Origin: Tenacibaculum larymnensis
GTDB taxonomy: Bacteria > Bacteroidota > Bacteroidia > Flavobacteriales > Flavobacteriaceae
Assembly: GCF_028829235.1 (NCBI RefSeq)
Contig: NZ_JAIWJY010000003.1
Span: 310,001 to 374,000 of the forward strand
Length of the DNA: 64,000 nucleotides
Direction of reading: 5' to 3'
Positions 53,915-62,021 of this stretch are shown here, in pieces (the stretch's first letter is position 1; each line of letters starts with the position of its first letter). The position numbers and the translations under genes were made by a program. Under the pieces are notes generated by a model. The model saw only the letters and a list, made by a program, of their open reading frames with translations, was not told where the DNA came from and searched no databases.

Positions 53915-54663
53915 AAGACTTTACCCGAAAAATAACTCATCAAGACTATAAAAAATCAGAAAAACTAAAAAAATATTATCATAGGGTAGAAAAGAGAATA
54001 TACGTAAAGCCTAGAAATTCTGTAAATAGTAATTCGCATAGGCTATTGAAATATGATTATAAGGATAACAATTTTATTTATTACCATACGAAGGGTACAG
54101 TAGTGCCTTTATTAGGGGGTGGAATATCTTTTGCTTTTCTATTAATTTTTCTGTTTCCATTAGAAGAACAAAGAGATGAAATTGAATGGTTTTTTTTGAT
54201 AGTAACAGTATTATTAACTGTTTTTTTCTTGGTATACGGTCTAACGAAACCCAAAAAAGAACATATTTTAAATCGTAAAGATGGATTGATTACGATGACT
54301 GGTTTTTTTTGGCAAAAAAACATCACAATGCCATTTAAAAAAGTAGAGTTTGCTTATAGTACAGGTGAAGAAAATATGGTGGGAGCTTTTAGGTTAGAAG
54401 TTATTCGTCCAAATAAATGGCAAACTTTTGACTCTTTTGGGTATGGGGGAGCAGAATGTTATGAGAGTATGTCTTTTATTACTTGGTATATGGATAAAAA
54501 CCGTCCGCTACCTCCTGGAGAAGCTTTTGATCCATATCGTCAGCAAGACTTTGAAAGAAGAAAAGCTAAGGGGTTTCCTAAGCCTTTGTACCCAAGTAAA
54601 ATATCAACGCCAGAGGCTACTAAAGAACAACAAGCAGAACGTAAACGTATTGGTGGATGGTAG
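53908..54663 (+). CDS. two-TM immunity-like paralogue 1
   Basis: 251 residues. The N-terminus is MVKDFTRKITHQDYKKSEKL, a basic region follows, and two TM helices lie at about 62-85 and 92-112 (LLGGGISFAFLLIFLFP; FFLIVTVLLTVFFLVYGL). A beta-rich domain follows (GLITMTGFFWQKNITMPFKK). The tail is MDKNRPLPPGEAFDPYRQQD through RKRIGGW. It overlaps the effector end by 7 bp (ATGGTAA). It is the first of four tandem paralogues. Immunity against the VasX-like effector is inferred from position, coupling and membrane location. Confidence 0.72.
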   Translation: MVKDFTRKITHQDYKKSEKLKKYYHRVEKRIYVKPRNSVNSNSHRLLKYDYKDNNFIYYHTKGTVVPLLGGGISFAFLLIFLFPLEEQRDEIEWFFLIVTVLLTVFFLVYGLTKPKKEHILNRKDGLITMTGFFWQKNITMPFKKVEFAYSTGEENMVGAFRLEVIRPNKWQTFDSFGYGGAECYESMSFITWYMDKNRPLPPGEAFDPYRQQDFERRKAKGFPKPLYPSKISTPEATKEQQAERKRIGGW

Positions 54664-55412
54664 ACTTTACCCGAAAAATAACCCATCAAGATTATAAAAA
54701 CTCAGAGAAACTCAAAAAGTATTACCATCGAGTTGTAAAAAAAATTCATGTTAAACCAAGTAAGCTTGACAAAGGCTATATTGAAAGGAAACGATCTGAT
54801 TATATTATTTATAATGATAAATTTTTAGTAACTAAAACTGCTTATTTTATAGTACCAGTAATTTTTGGAGGAGCGTCATTAATTTTATCTTTATTACTTA
54901 TTTTTCCTTTAAATGAACCAAGAGATACTGCCGACTGGTCTCTTTTAATTATTTCGGTTTGTTCTACTATGTTTTTTATCATTTTTGGATTGACGATGCC
55001 TAAAAAAGAAAATATTTTAAATCGTAGAGACGGATTAGTAACTTTTACTGGTTTTTTATGGCAACCTAATATAACGATGGAGTTTAAAAAAACAGAATTT
55101 GCTTATAGTACAGGAGGAGAGGATTTAGTTGGAGGTTTTCAATTACAAATCATACGTCCCAATAAATGGCAAACATTTGCTATTACTGGTTATGTAGGAA
55201 GCGAGTGTTATGAAGATATGTCTTTTATTACTTGGTATATGGATAAAAACCGTCCGCTACCTCCTGGAGAAGCTTTTGATCCATATCGTCAACAAGATTT
55301 TGAGCGTAGAAAAGCTGAGGGATTTCCTAAGCCTCTGTACCCAAGTAAAATATCAACGCCAGAGGCTACTAAAGAGCAACAAGCAGAACGTAAACGTATT
55401 GGTGGATGGTAG
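54657..55412 (+). CDS. two-TM immunity-like paralogue 2
   Basis: 251 residues, same architecture as the preceding paralogue. Its middle differs (SKLDKGYIERKRSDYIIYND; AYFIVPVIFGGASLILSLLL), while the last ~57 residues are almost identical. The start codon ATGGTAG overlaps the previous stop by 7 bp, so translation is coupled. Compared with paralogues 1 and 3 it is the more distant in residues 30-110. It may protect against a variant effector. Confidence 0.72.
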   Translation: MVDFTRKITHQDYKNSEKLKKYYHRVVKKIHVKPSKLDKGYIERKRSDYIIYNDKFLVTKTAYFIVPVIFGGASLILSLLLIFPLNEPRDTADWSLLIISVCSTMFFIIFGLTMPKKENILNRRDGLVTFTGFLWQPNITMEFKKTEFAYSTGGEDLVGGFQLQIIRPNKWQTFAITGYVGSECYEDMSFITWYMDKNRPLPPGEAFDPYRQQDFERRKAEGFPKPLYPSKISTPEATKEQQAERKRIGGW

Positions 55413-56158
55413 ACTTTACCCGAAATATAACCCACCAGAGCTATAAAAACCCAGAAAAACTCAAAAAATATTACCATAGGGTAGAAAAAAAGATATATGT
55501 TAAGCCTAGAAATTCTGTTAATAGTGATTCGCATAGATTGTTAAAATATGACTATAAAGATGATAATTTTATGTTTTATCATACAAAAGGTACTGTAGTT
55601 CCTTTTTTGGGAGGAGGGGTGTTCTTGTCATTGATTACATTTTTGCCTTTTGCGAATGATGCTTTTCAGAGTTTAGGGAGTATTATATTTTATATTTTTT
55701 GTTGCGCTGGTTTCTGTTTTTTTTTAATTTATGGCTTGACTAAGCCTAAAAAAGAGCAAATTTTAAATCGTAAAGATGGATTGATTACGATGACAGGTTT
55801 TTTTTGGCAAAAAAACATCACAATGCCATTTAAAAAAGCAGAGTTTGCATACAGCACAGGAGGAGAAAATATGGTTGGAGCTTTTATATTAGAGGTTATT
55901 CGTCCAAATAAATGGCAGACTTTTGATTCTTTTGGATATGGTGGAAAAGAATGTTATGAAAGCATGTCATTTATCACATGGTATATGGATAAAAACCGTC
56001 CACTACCTCCTGGAGAAGCTTTTGATCCATATCGTCAACAAGATTTCGAACGAAGAAAAGCAGCAGGTTTTCCTAAGCCTTTGTACCCAAGTAAAATATC
56101 AACGCCAGAGGCTACTAAAGAACAACAAGCAGAACGTAAACGTATTGGTGGATGGTAA
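55406..56158 (+). CDS. two-TM immunity-like paralogue 3
   Basis: 250 residues, closest to paralogue 1. It shares VKPRNSVNSDSHRLLKYDYK and the GLITMTGFFWQKNITMPFKK block, but its TM region differs (LGGGVFLSLITFLPFANDAF). The same 7-bp ATGGTAG overlap joins it to paralogue 2. After its stop, a stub ATGGTAAAATATG-type sequence and 30 bp of spacer precede paralogue 4, so the overlap pattern is lost there. Confidence 0.72.
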   Translation: MVDFTRNITHQSYKNPEKLKKYYHRVEKKIYVKPRNSVNSDSHRLLKYDYKDDNFMFYHTKGTVVPFLGGGVFLSLITFLPFANDAFQSLGSIIFYIFCCAGFCFFLIYGLTKPKKEQILNRKDGLITMTGFFWQKNITMPFKKAEFAYSTGGENMVGAFILEVIRPNKWQTFDSFGYGGKECYESMSFITWYMDKNRPLPPGEAFDPYRQQDFERRKAAGFPKPLYPSKISTPEATKEQQAERKRIGGW

Positions 56159-56189
56159 AATATGTTGATGGAAGTAGAGTGTCATAATT

Positions 56190-56975
56190 ATGCAAGAAGA
56201 ATTTATATACCAACGAAAAATTACTCATACTCAATATAAACATGGTGATAGAAAAGTAAAAAAAGGAGGTTTAAAAGGAAGGTTGCATACTGTAATTACA
56301 GATAATGCAATAAAATTAACGAATAAAAGGTTGGAAAGCAAAAAGACTTTTTTATATGCTTCTGATAAGTTTGTAGAGGTTGTTGATCCTCAAAAGGTTA
56401 CTCCTATTGTAATGGGAGGTTTTTTTTTATTGATTATTATTATCATTATTATTGGAGGTTTTAAGTTTCCAAATGAAATAACTACAGTTTCTTTTATAAT
56501 TCCATCTATAATTGCCCTTTTTGGGTTTTTATTTTATGTAGCCTATTATTTCACCATGCCTTTAAAAGAGAATATATTTAATAGAGAAGATGGTATAATA
56601 ACTTTTTCTGGTTTTATGTGGTATGAAAATATTACGATGCCCATAGAGAAAATTATTTTTACAATGTCAGGTCCAGGTAGCTTACAAGGAGGAGGAGCAT
56701 TTCGATTATTAATTGAAAGGCCTGATAAATTATATACTAAGTATGATTGTTCTATAGGAGGAGAAAATTGTTATCAAGATTTGTCTTTTATATTGTGGTA
56801 TATGGATAAAAACCGCCCATTACCTCCAGGAGATGCCTTTGATCCATATCGTCAACAGGATTTCGAACGAAGAAAAGCAGCAGGTTTCCCTAAACCTTTA
56901 TACCCAAGTAAAATATCAACACCAGAGGCTACAAAAGAACAACAAGCAGAACGTAAACGTATTGGAGGGTGGTAA
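56190..56975 (+). CDS. two-TM immunity-like paralogue 4 (divergent N-terminus)
   Basis: 261 residues. The N-terminus (MQEEFIYQRKITHTQYKHGD) keeps only the R-K-I-T-H-x-x-Y core of the family. The TM pair is different (MGGFFLLIIIIIIIGGF; FIIPSIIALFGFLFYVAYYF). The C-terminal ~57 residues match the other three almost exactly, from MDKNRPLPPGDAFDPYRQQD to RKRIGGW. This contrast of a diverged body with a conserved tail is hard to explain by simple duplication. It is the last gene of the island. Confidence 0.7.
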   Translation: MQEEFIYQRKITHTQYKHGDRKVKKGGLKGRLHTVITDNAIKLTNKRLESKKTFLYASDKFVEVVDPQKVTPIVMGGFFLLIIIIIIIGGFKFPNEITTVSFIIPSIIALFGFLFYVAYYFTMPLKENIFNREDGIITFSGFMWYENITMPIEKIIFTMSGPGSLQGGGAFRLLIERPDKLYTKYDCSIGGENCYQDLSFILWYMDKNRPLPPGDAFDPYRQQDFERRKAAGFPKPLYPSKISTPEATKEQQAERKRIGGW

Positions 56976-57067
56976 AAAGATCAAATTAAGGAAAGTTGTT
57001 GGTTTTAATAAAACTATAAAATGAGTAATATCCTAAGAGTAGTAAAATACAGAGTTTTAAAATTTTG

Positions 57068-57075
57068 TACATTTG
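57068..57075 (+). promoter_or_regulatory. candidate -7 box very close to the HYC_CC_PP start
   Basis: TACATTTG (TAnnTTTG) lies only 6 bp before the ATG at 57082. A transcript from it would be leaderless or nearly so. No TTG is seen at the right -33 distance. Confidence 0.35.
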
Positions 57076-57081
57076 CAGAAC

Positions 57082-57492
57082 ATGAAGAAATACGTTTCTA
57101 AAATAATAGCTACACTCTTAGCATTAGTTGTGTTACTATCTACATTTTCTTTTAATGTAGAAAAACACTTTTGTGGAGATTCTTTAGTGGCAATTTCTTA
57201 TGTAGGTAATGTAGATAGCTGTAATGATTTAGAGAAAGACAGTTGTGAGAGTAAAACAATAGAGCCTTCATGCTGTAAAGACGACACAGAGTTTTTAAAA
57301 GGACAAACTCAAATTCAAAAATCACCTGTTGAAAAAGTAATCTTTGCAAAGATTGCCACAGCAGTTACTTCATATATTTATAACAAACAATTATTTCTAA
57401 ATTTAGAAAAACAGTTTGTTCCACACAGGTTGTATATACCACCCAAACTGTTTTCTGATATACAGGTACTTCACGAAGTTTTTATCATATGA
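57082..57492 (+). CDS. HYC_CC_PP family protein (metal-associated)
   Basis: 136 residues from the ATG at 57082; an upstream TTG is not needed. An N-terminal TM/signal segment (IIATLLALVVLLSTFSFNV) precedes the HFCGD motif (His-x-Cys, Cys31), a later SCCKDD and YIPPKL, which together give the HYC..CC..PP pattern of this Bacteroidota family. These proteins accompany TonB receptors and HMA proteins, here with both genes directly downstream. A copper or heavy-metal role is likely but not proven. Confidence 0.75.
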   Translation: MKKYVSKIIATLLALVVLLSTFSFNVEKHFCGDSLVAISYVGNVDSCNDLEKDSCESKTIEPSCCKDDTEFLKGQTQIQKSPVEKVIFAKIATAVTSYIYNKQLFLNLEKQFVPHRLYIPPKLFSDIQVLHEVFII

Positions 57493-57551
57493 TTTTATAA
57501 CTCTATTTACAAGTAAATAAGAATTATAAAATACAGTGTGATAGATAAAAA

Positions 57552-59789
57552 ATGAAAAATAAATTTTTAATCAGTATATGCTTACTGATACCATCCATGT
57601 TATTTGCTCAAGAAGTGTTAACAGGAACTATTAAAGATAAAAATAATCCAAAAAAGAATTCAGGAATTTTCGGAGCCAATGTATACTGGTTACATACTAG
57701 TGTCGGAGCTACAACAGACCAAAAAGGAGAGTTTAAAATTCCGTATAAAAAGGAGTATAAAAAATTAATAATAAGTTTTGTTGGTTATAAGACAGATACA
57801 ATAAATGTTAACAGTACAAAACCAATCAATCACTATTTAACTGAAAGTAACACATTAGAAGAAGTTGCTATTTCAGCTAAAAAAAGTTCAACTCAACAGT
57901 CGTATTTACAAACACAGAATTTGGTGACTATTAATAGTGATGAGTTGTTAAAAGCGGCTTGCTGTAACCTATCCGAAAGCTTTGAAACCAACCCATCTAT
58001 TGATGTTAATTTTTCTGATGCATTAACGGGTACAAAACAAATTCAAATGTTAGGGTTAACAAGTCCGTATTTGTTGATTACTCAAGAAAACATTCCGTCG
58101 ATTAGAGGAGCAGCACAAGCATTCGGATTAACATTTATACCTGGAACTTGGGTAGAAAGTATTCAAATAACAAAAGGGGCAGGTAGTGTTGTAAATGGTT
58201 TTGAAAGCATTTCAGGCCAAATAAATACAGAGTTAGTAAAACCATCAACCAATCATAAGTTTTACCTTAATGCTTATGGAGCAGTAGGAGGTAGGTTAGA
58301 ATTAAACACTCATTTTAATCAGAAAGTAAGTGAGAAATGGAAAACAGGTTTGTATTTTCATGGAAATTATAGAGGAGAGAAGTTTGATAAAAACAACGAC
58401 AATTTTTTAGATAATCCTTTAGCAGAACAAATTAACGTGATGAATCGTTGGCAGTATACAGATGCTGAAAAAGGCTGGGTAAGTTTTATCAACTTTAGGT
58501 ATTTAGACGATTCAAAGCAAGTAGGAGAGGTCAGCTTTAATCCAGAAGTGGATAAAGGGTCTAGTACTGTTTGGGGAAGTGAAATTAAAACCAAGCGTTT
58601 TGATACATCGTTAAAAATAGGATATGTTTTTCCAGATATGCCTTTTCAAAATATGGGGTTTCAAGCAGCTTACAGTAATCATAAACAAGATTCGTATTTT
58701 GGACTGAGAGACTATAATATTCAGCATCAAAGTTTTTATAGCAACTTCATGTTTAGTTCTATTATTGGAGATACTCGTAATAAATTTAAAACAGGGGTTA
58801 GCTTTACCTATGATAAATATGATGAATTTGTTAGTGCAGCGATGAATTCAAATTTTGATAGAAAGGAAAACTCTGTAGGAACGTTTTTTGAATACGCTTA
58901 TGATAATGCGGATAATTTAAGTGTAACTGCAGGGCTTCGATTAGATTACCATAACTTATTAGGAACCTTTGTAACGCCTAGGTTGCACATGCGTTATGTT
59001 CCTTGGGGAAGAGGTGTATTAAGAGCTTCTGTAGGAAGAGGAAAACGAAGTGCTAATATTTTTGCAGAGAATCAACAGCTTTTTGCTTCATCAAGAGCAA
59101 TTACTATTGAAAACGTAGGTGGAAATATTTATGGTTTAGACCCAGAAGTGGCTTGGAATTACGGAATGTCTTTTTTACAAGGCTATAAGTTATTTGGAAG
59201 AAAAGGAGATATAACATTTGATTTTTATCAAACAAACTTCTCAAATCAGGTGGTAGTCGATTGGGAAAACCCACAAGAAATTTCTTTCTATAATTTAGAA
59301 GGAAAAAGTATAGCGAATAGCTTTCAGATAGAGGTGAATCAAAACATTATTCCATACTTCAATACCCGATTTTCGTATAAGTTTTATGATGTTTCTACAG
59401 ATTATAAATCAGGAAACTTAGCAAAGGCTTTACAAGCAAAACATCGCTTTTTTGCTAATGTATCTTACGAAACTAAAAACGAAGAAAGTGATGCTAGTTG
59501 GAAGTTTGATGTAACTTATAATTGGATTGGAGAACAACGTTTACCCAATACAAATAACCAGTTGCCGACGCATTCGGATAGCTATAACTTGTTAAATACT
59601 CAAATAACAAAAGTATTTTCAAAAAAGTTTGAAGTCTATGTTGGGGCTGAAAACATTACAAATTACAAACAAAAAAATCCTATATTAGAAAGTGATAATC
59701 CGTTTGGTGCAAATTTTGATACTACAATTATATATGCGCCAGTTTTTGGAAGTAACTTCTATGCAGGATTACGATTTAAAATAGATTAA
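57552..59789 (+). CDS. TonB-dependent receptor (probably metal-related)
   Basis: 745 residues with a signal peptide (MKNKFLISICLLIPSMLFAQ), a carboxypeptidase-regulatory-like domain (~22-95, GANVYWLHTSVGATTDQKGE), and a plug (LKAACCNLSESFETNPSIDV) bearing a Cys pair common in this receptor subgroup. A 22-strand barrel ends GSNFYAGLRFKID. It imports a ligand across the outer membrane using TonB energy. Its neighbours (HYC_CC_PP and HMA genes) suggest a metal or metal-complex substrate. Confidence 0.9.
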   Translation: MKNKFLISICLLIPSMLFAQEVLTGTIKDKNNPKKNSGIFGANVYWLHTSVGATTDQKGEFKIPYKKEYKKLIISFVGYKTDTINVNSTKPINHYLTESNTLEEVAISAKKSSTQQSYLQTQNLVTINSDELLKAACCNLSESFETNPSIDVNFSDALTGTKQIQMLGLTSPYLLITQENIPSIRGAAQAFGLTFIPGTWVESIQITKGAGSVVNGFESISGQINTELVKPSTNHKFYLNAYGAVGGRLELNTHFNQKVSEKWKTGLYFHGNYRGEKFDKNNDNFLDNPLAEQINVMNRWQYTDAEKGWVSFINFRYLDDSKQVGEVSFNPEVDKGSSTVWGSEIKTKRFDTSLKIGYVFPDMPFQNMGFQAAYSNHKQDSYFGLRDYNIQHQSFYSNFMFSSIIGDTRNKFKTGVSFTYDKYDEFVSAAMNSNFDRKENSVGTFFEYAYDNADNLSVTAGLRLDYHNLLGTFVTPRLHMRYVPWGRGVLRASVGRGKRSANIFAENQQLFASSRAITIENVGGNIYGLDPEVAWNYGMSFLQGYKLFGRKGDITFDFYQTNFSNQVVVDWENPQEISFYNLEGKSIANSFQIEVNQNIIPYFNTRFSYKFYDVSTDYKSGNLAKALQAKHRFFANVSYETKNEESDASWKFDVTYNWIGEQRLPNTNNQLPTHSDSYNLLNTQITKVFSKKFEVYVGAENITNYKQKNPILESDNPFGANFDTTIIYAPVFGSNFYAGLRFKID

Positions 59790-59810
59790 TAAATAAAAAA
59801 TAAAGAATAG

Positions 59811-60176
59811 ATGAAAAATATATTTTTATTAGCAGTAGTTTTACTAGTAAGTACATCAGCATTTGCTCAGAAAAAAAATGCTAAAGTTTCTTTTGAAGTA
59901 GATGGCGTTTGCATGATGTGTAAACAACGTATTGAAAAAGCAGCACTAAAAACTAAAGGTGTAAAGTATGCAAAATGGGATGTTAATACACATGAATTGA
60001 GTTTAATTATTGATGAACGTAAGACGAATACAGAAGCAGTTAAAAAAACTATTGCAGGTGTAGGTCACGATACGAAAGATTTTAAAGCACCTAAAGAAGC
60101 GTATGATAATTTACATGAATGTTGTAAATATCGTGATAAAGAAGTACAAGAAGACCATAAAAAGGTAAAGAAGTAA
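59811..60176 (+). CDS. periplasmic heavy-metal-associated (HMA) domain protein
   Basis: 121 residues with a signal peptide (MKNIFLLAVVLLVSTSAFAQ) and one HMA domain carrying the metal-binding CMMC (Cys34, Cys37) in VDGVCMMCKQRIEKAALKTK. A C-terminal ECC and a charged tail (EVQEDHKKVKK) follow. It should bind Cu(I) or a similar ion outside the cytoplasm. It lies 21 bp after the TonB receptor gene, so the three genes form one operon that ends at the terminator at 60182. Confidence 0.88.
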   Translation: MKNIFLLAVVLLVSTSAFAQKKNAKVSFEVDGVCMMCKQRIEKAALKTKGVKYAKWDVNTHELSLIIDERKTNTEAVKKTIAGVGHDTKDFKAPKEAYDNLHECCKYRDKEVQEDHKKVKK

Positions 60177-60181
60177 TAAAA

Positions 60182-60210
60182 AAAATCCCGAGTTTAACTC
60201 GGGATTTTTA
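60182..60210. terminator. bidirectional terminator
   Basis: A perfect stem AAAATCCCGAG with its complement around TTTAA, flanked by A and T runs, between convergent HMA and pseudouridine synthase genes. Confidence 0.9.
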
Positions 60211-60212
60211 TT

Positions 60213-61049
60213 TTATAACATTTGTAATGTGTTAATTTCTTGCTGCGTTAATTCGCGCCATCTACCACGGGGTAAATTCTTTTTAGTTAAACCAGCAAAA
60301 ATTACTCTGTCAAGCTTAATAACTGTGTATCCGAAATGTTCAAAAATCTTACGAACAATACGGTTTCTCCCTGAGTGAATTTCAATACCTACTTCTGTTT
60401 TGCGTTCTCCTTCTACATAAGAAACAGCGTCAATAAATACCTTTCTTCCTTCAATAATTACATCACCACGTAACTTTTCTAAATCGGCAATGCTTAATTT
60501 CTTATCTAAAGAAGCATGGTATAATTTACGAACGTTATGCTTTGGATGAGTTAATTTTTTTGCTAATTCACCGTCGTTAGTAAATAATAATAAACCAGTA
60601 GTATTTCTGTCTAACCTTCCAACAGGATAAATACGTTCTTTAGTGGCGTTTCCTACTAATTCCATCACAGTTTTACGACCGCGATCGTCTTCCATGGTAG
60701 TAATGTAGTTTTTAGGTTTGTTTAATAAAACATAACGCTTCTGCTCCATAGAAATTAAAGTTCCGTCAAAACGAACTTCATCAGTCGGTTGAACTTTATA
60801 ACCCATTTCTGTAACTAATTTTCCGTTAACAGAAACACTTCCATGCTCAATATAAGTATCAGCTTCTCTACGAGAACAAATACCAGAATTAGAGATGAAT
60901 TTGTTCAAGCGAATTCCTGTATTCTCAGTTTTTTTCTGAGCAGGTTTGTTGCTTTTTGGTTTTCTGAAATCTTTTTTGAATTGATTTTTTCCTTGAGGAT
61001 TGCTGTTACGCCCAGCTTGTCGTCCTCTCGACGAGTTTTTTGAATTCAT
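60213..61049 (-). CDS. rRNA pseudouridine synthase (RluB/RsuA family)
   Basis: 278 residues. A basic, low-complexity N-terminus (SSRGRQAGRNSNPQGKNQFK) precedes an S4 RNA-binding domain (IRLNKFISNSGICSRREADT). The catalytic domain carries the RsuA/RluB motif YPVGRLDRNTTGLLLFTNDG with its catalytic Asp, and IHSGRNRIVRKIFEHFGY. It isomerises a uridine in rRNA, probably of 23S (RluB-like). It is the last gene of the minus-strand group. Confidence 0.92.
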   Translation of the reverse strand: MNSKNSSRGRQAGRNSNPQGKNQFKKDFRKPKSNKPAQKKTENTGIRLNKFISNSGICSRREADTYIEHGSVSVNGKLVTEMGYKVQPTDEVRFDGTLISMEQKRYVLLNKPKNYITTMEDDRGRKTVMELVGNATKERIYPVGRLDRNTTGLLLFTNDGELAKKLTHPKHNVRKLYHASLDKKLSIADLEKLRGDVIIEGRKVFIDAVSYVEGERKTEVGIEIHSGRNRIVRKIFEHFGYTVIKLDRVIFAGLTKKNLPRGRWRELTQQEINTLQML

Positions 61050-61094
61050 AATTAAATTTTAAAAGTTTGCAAATTTACGGTAATTATTTGGTTT

Positions 61095-62012
61095 TTAATC
61101 TAAAACCTCTACTACTTTATCTACAATTAAAGATTTATCAATAAACAATAAGCTAAACACACCTATTAATAATAAAACCTTTAAGATGTTGTGAGCCAAA
61201 CGGTATTGATTGTTTTTTGTCGATTTCCAAGTGTAAAAACCAACAAAAATTAAGGTAATAGCCGCTAAATAAAAATAGTACTTCATGTACTCAATAGCGG
61301 GATAGTTAAATAATACTCCAATGGGTACTAAGGTTAACACCATTAATAAAACAATTAACTTCTTTGTGTTATGCTCTCCGTATTTTACAGGAAAAGTATT
61401 GTAATTATTAGCAATAGCTCCTTTAATATTTTCTAAATCTTTCATGAGTTCACGAATCATGATAACTAAAAAAAGAAAGATTGCGTGTATAAAAATTACC
61501 TTTGAAAAGTTTTTATAGTGTACGAATATTACAAAAAAGGGTAGTATGGTTAATACAGTAGCCGTTATTAATCCTATTAATGGGTGTTTTTTTAATTTAT
61601 GAGAGTAGAACCAAATACCAAAAATATATACAGAGAAAAACAATGCTGCTCGCCATGAAACTAACCATCCAAAGAAAAAACCAATAAAGTTTAGCGTAAA
61701 ATATAAACTTAGTTTTGTTTCCTGTTTTACGTAAGAATCTAACCCTGTTTTTATAGGTCTGTTAATAATATCAGCCTTTTTGTCGTAAAAATTATTGATG
61801 ATGTAACCAGAGGCAACAACACAAACGGTAGCAATAACTAAATAGAGTAAATGCCAATCAAAAACTACAGGTTTAACTGATTTTGTATCAGAGAAAATAA
61901 AAATAGCAGCCAAATATTGGGCTGCTATTAGTACTAAAATGTTGTAACCTCTTATGACAGATAAAAGGCTAAATATTTTTAAGAAAAATGTATTGTTTTT
62001 AAATGTACTCAT
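61095..62012 (-). CDS. geranylgeranylglycerol-phosphate geranylgeranyltransferase-like prenyltransferase (UbiA family)
   Basis: 305 residues, about eight or nine TM helices. The two Asp-rich motifs of UbiA enzymes are present: NNFYDKKADIINRP near residue 70 and RELMKDLENIKGAIANNY near 190. The sequence resembles the archaeal-type GGGP synthase relatives that many flavobacteria carry beside mevalonate genes. It would transfer a prenyl group to a polar acceptor at the membrane. The acceptor is not certain; a menaquinone or heme O role is less likely given the neighbours. Confidence 0.82.
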   Translation of the reverse strand: MSTFKNNTFFLKIFSLLSVIRGYNILVLIAAQYLAAIFIFSDTKSVKPVVFDWHLLYLVIATVCVVASGYIINNFYDKKADIINRPIKTGLDSYVKQETKLSLYFTLNFIGFFFGWLVSWRAALFFSVYIFGIWFYSHKLKKHPLIGLITATVLTILPFFVIFVHYKNFSKVIFIHAIFLFLVIMIRELMKDLENIKGAIANNYNTFPVKYGEHNTKKLIVLLMVLTLVPIGVLFNYPAIEYMKYYFYLAAITLIFVGFYTWKSTKNNQYRLAHNILKVLLLIGVFSLLFIDKSLIVDKVVEVLD

Positions 62013-62021
62013 AGTAGCATT

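Noticed and set aside
54428..57024. Recurrent second-frame ORFs over the 3' ends of the four paralogues (54428-54697, 55210-55446, 55923-56168, 56833-57024)
   Set aside because: They repeat only because the DNA of the paralogue tails is conserved. Their frames lie inside well-supported genes and have no independent start signal.
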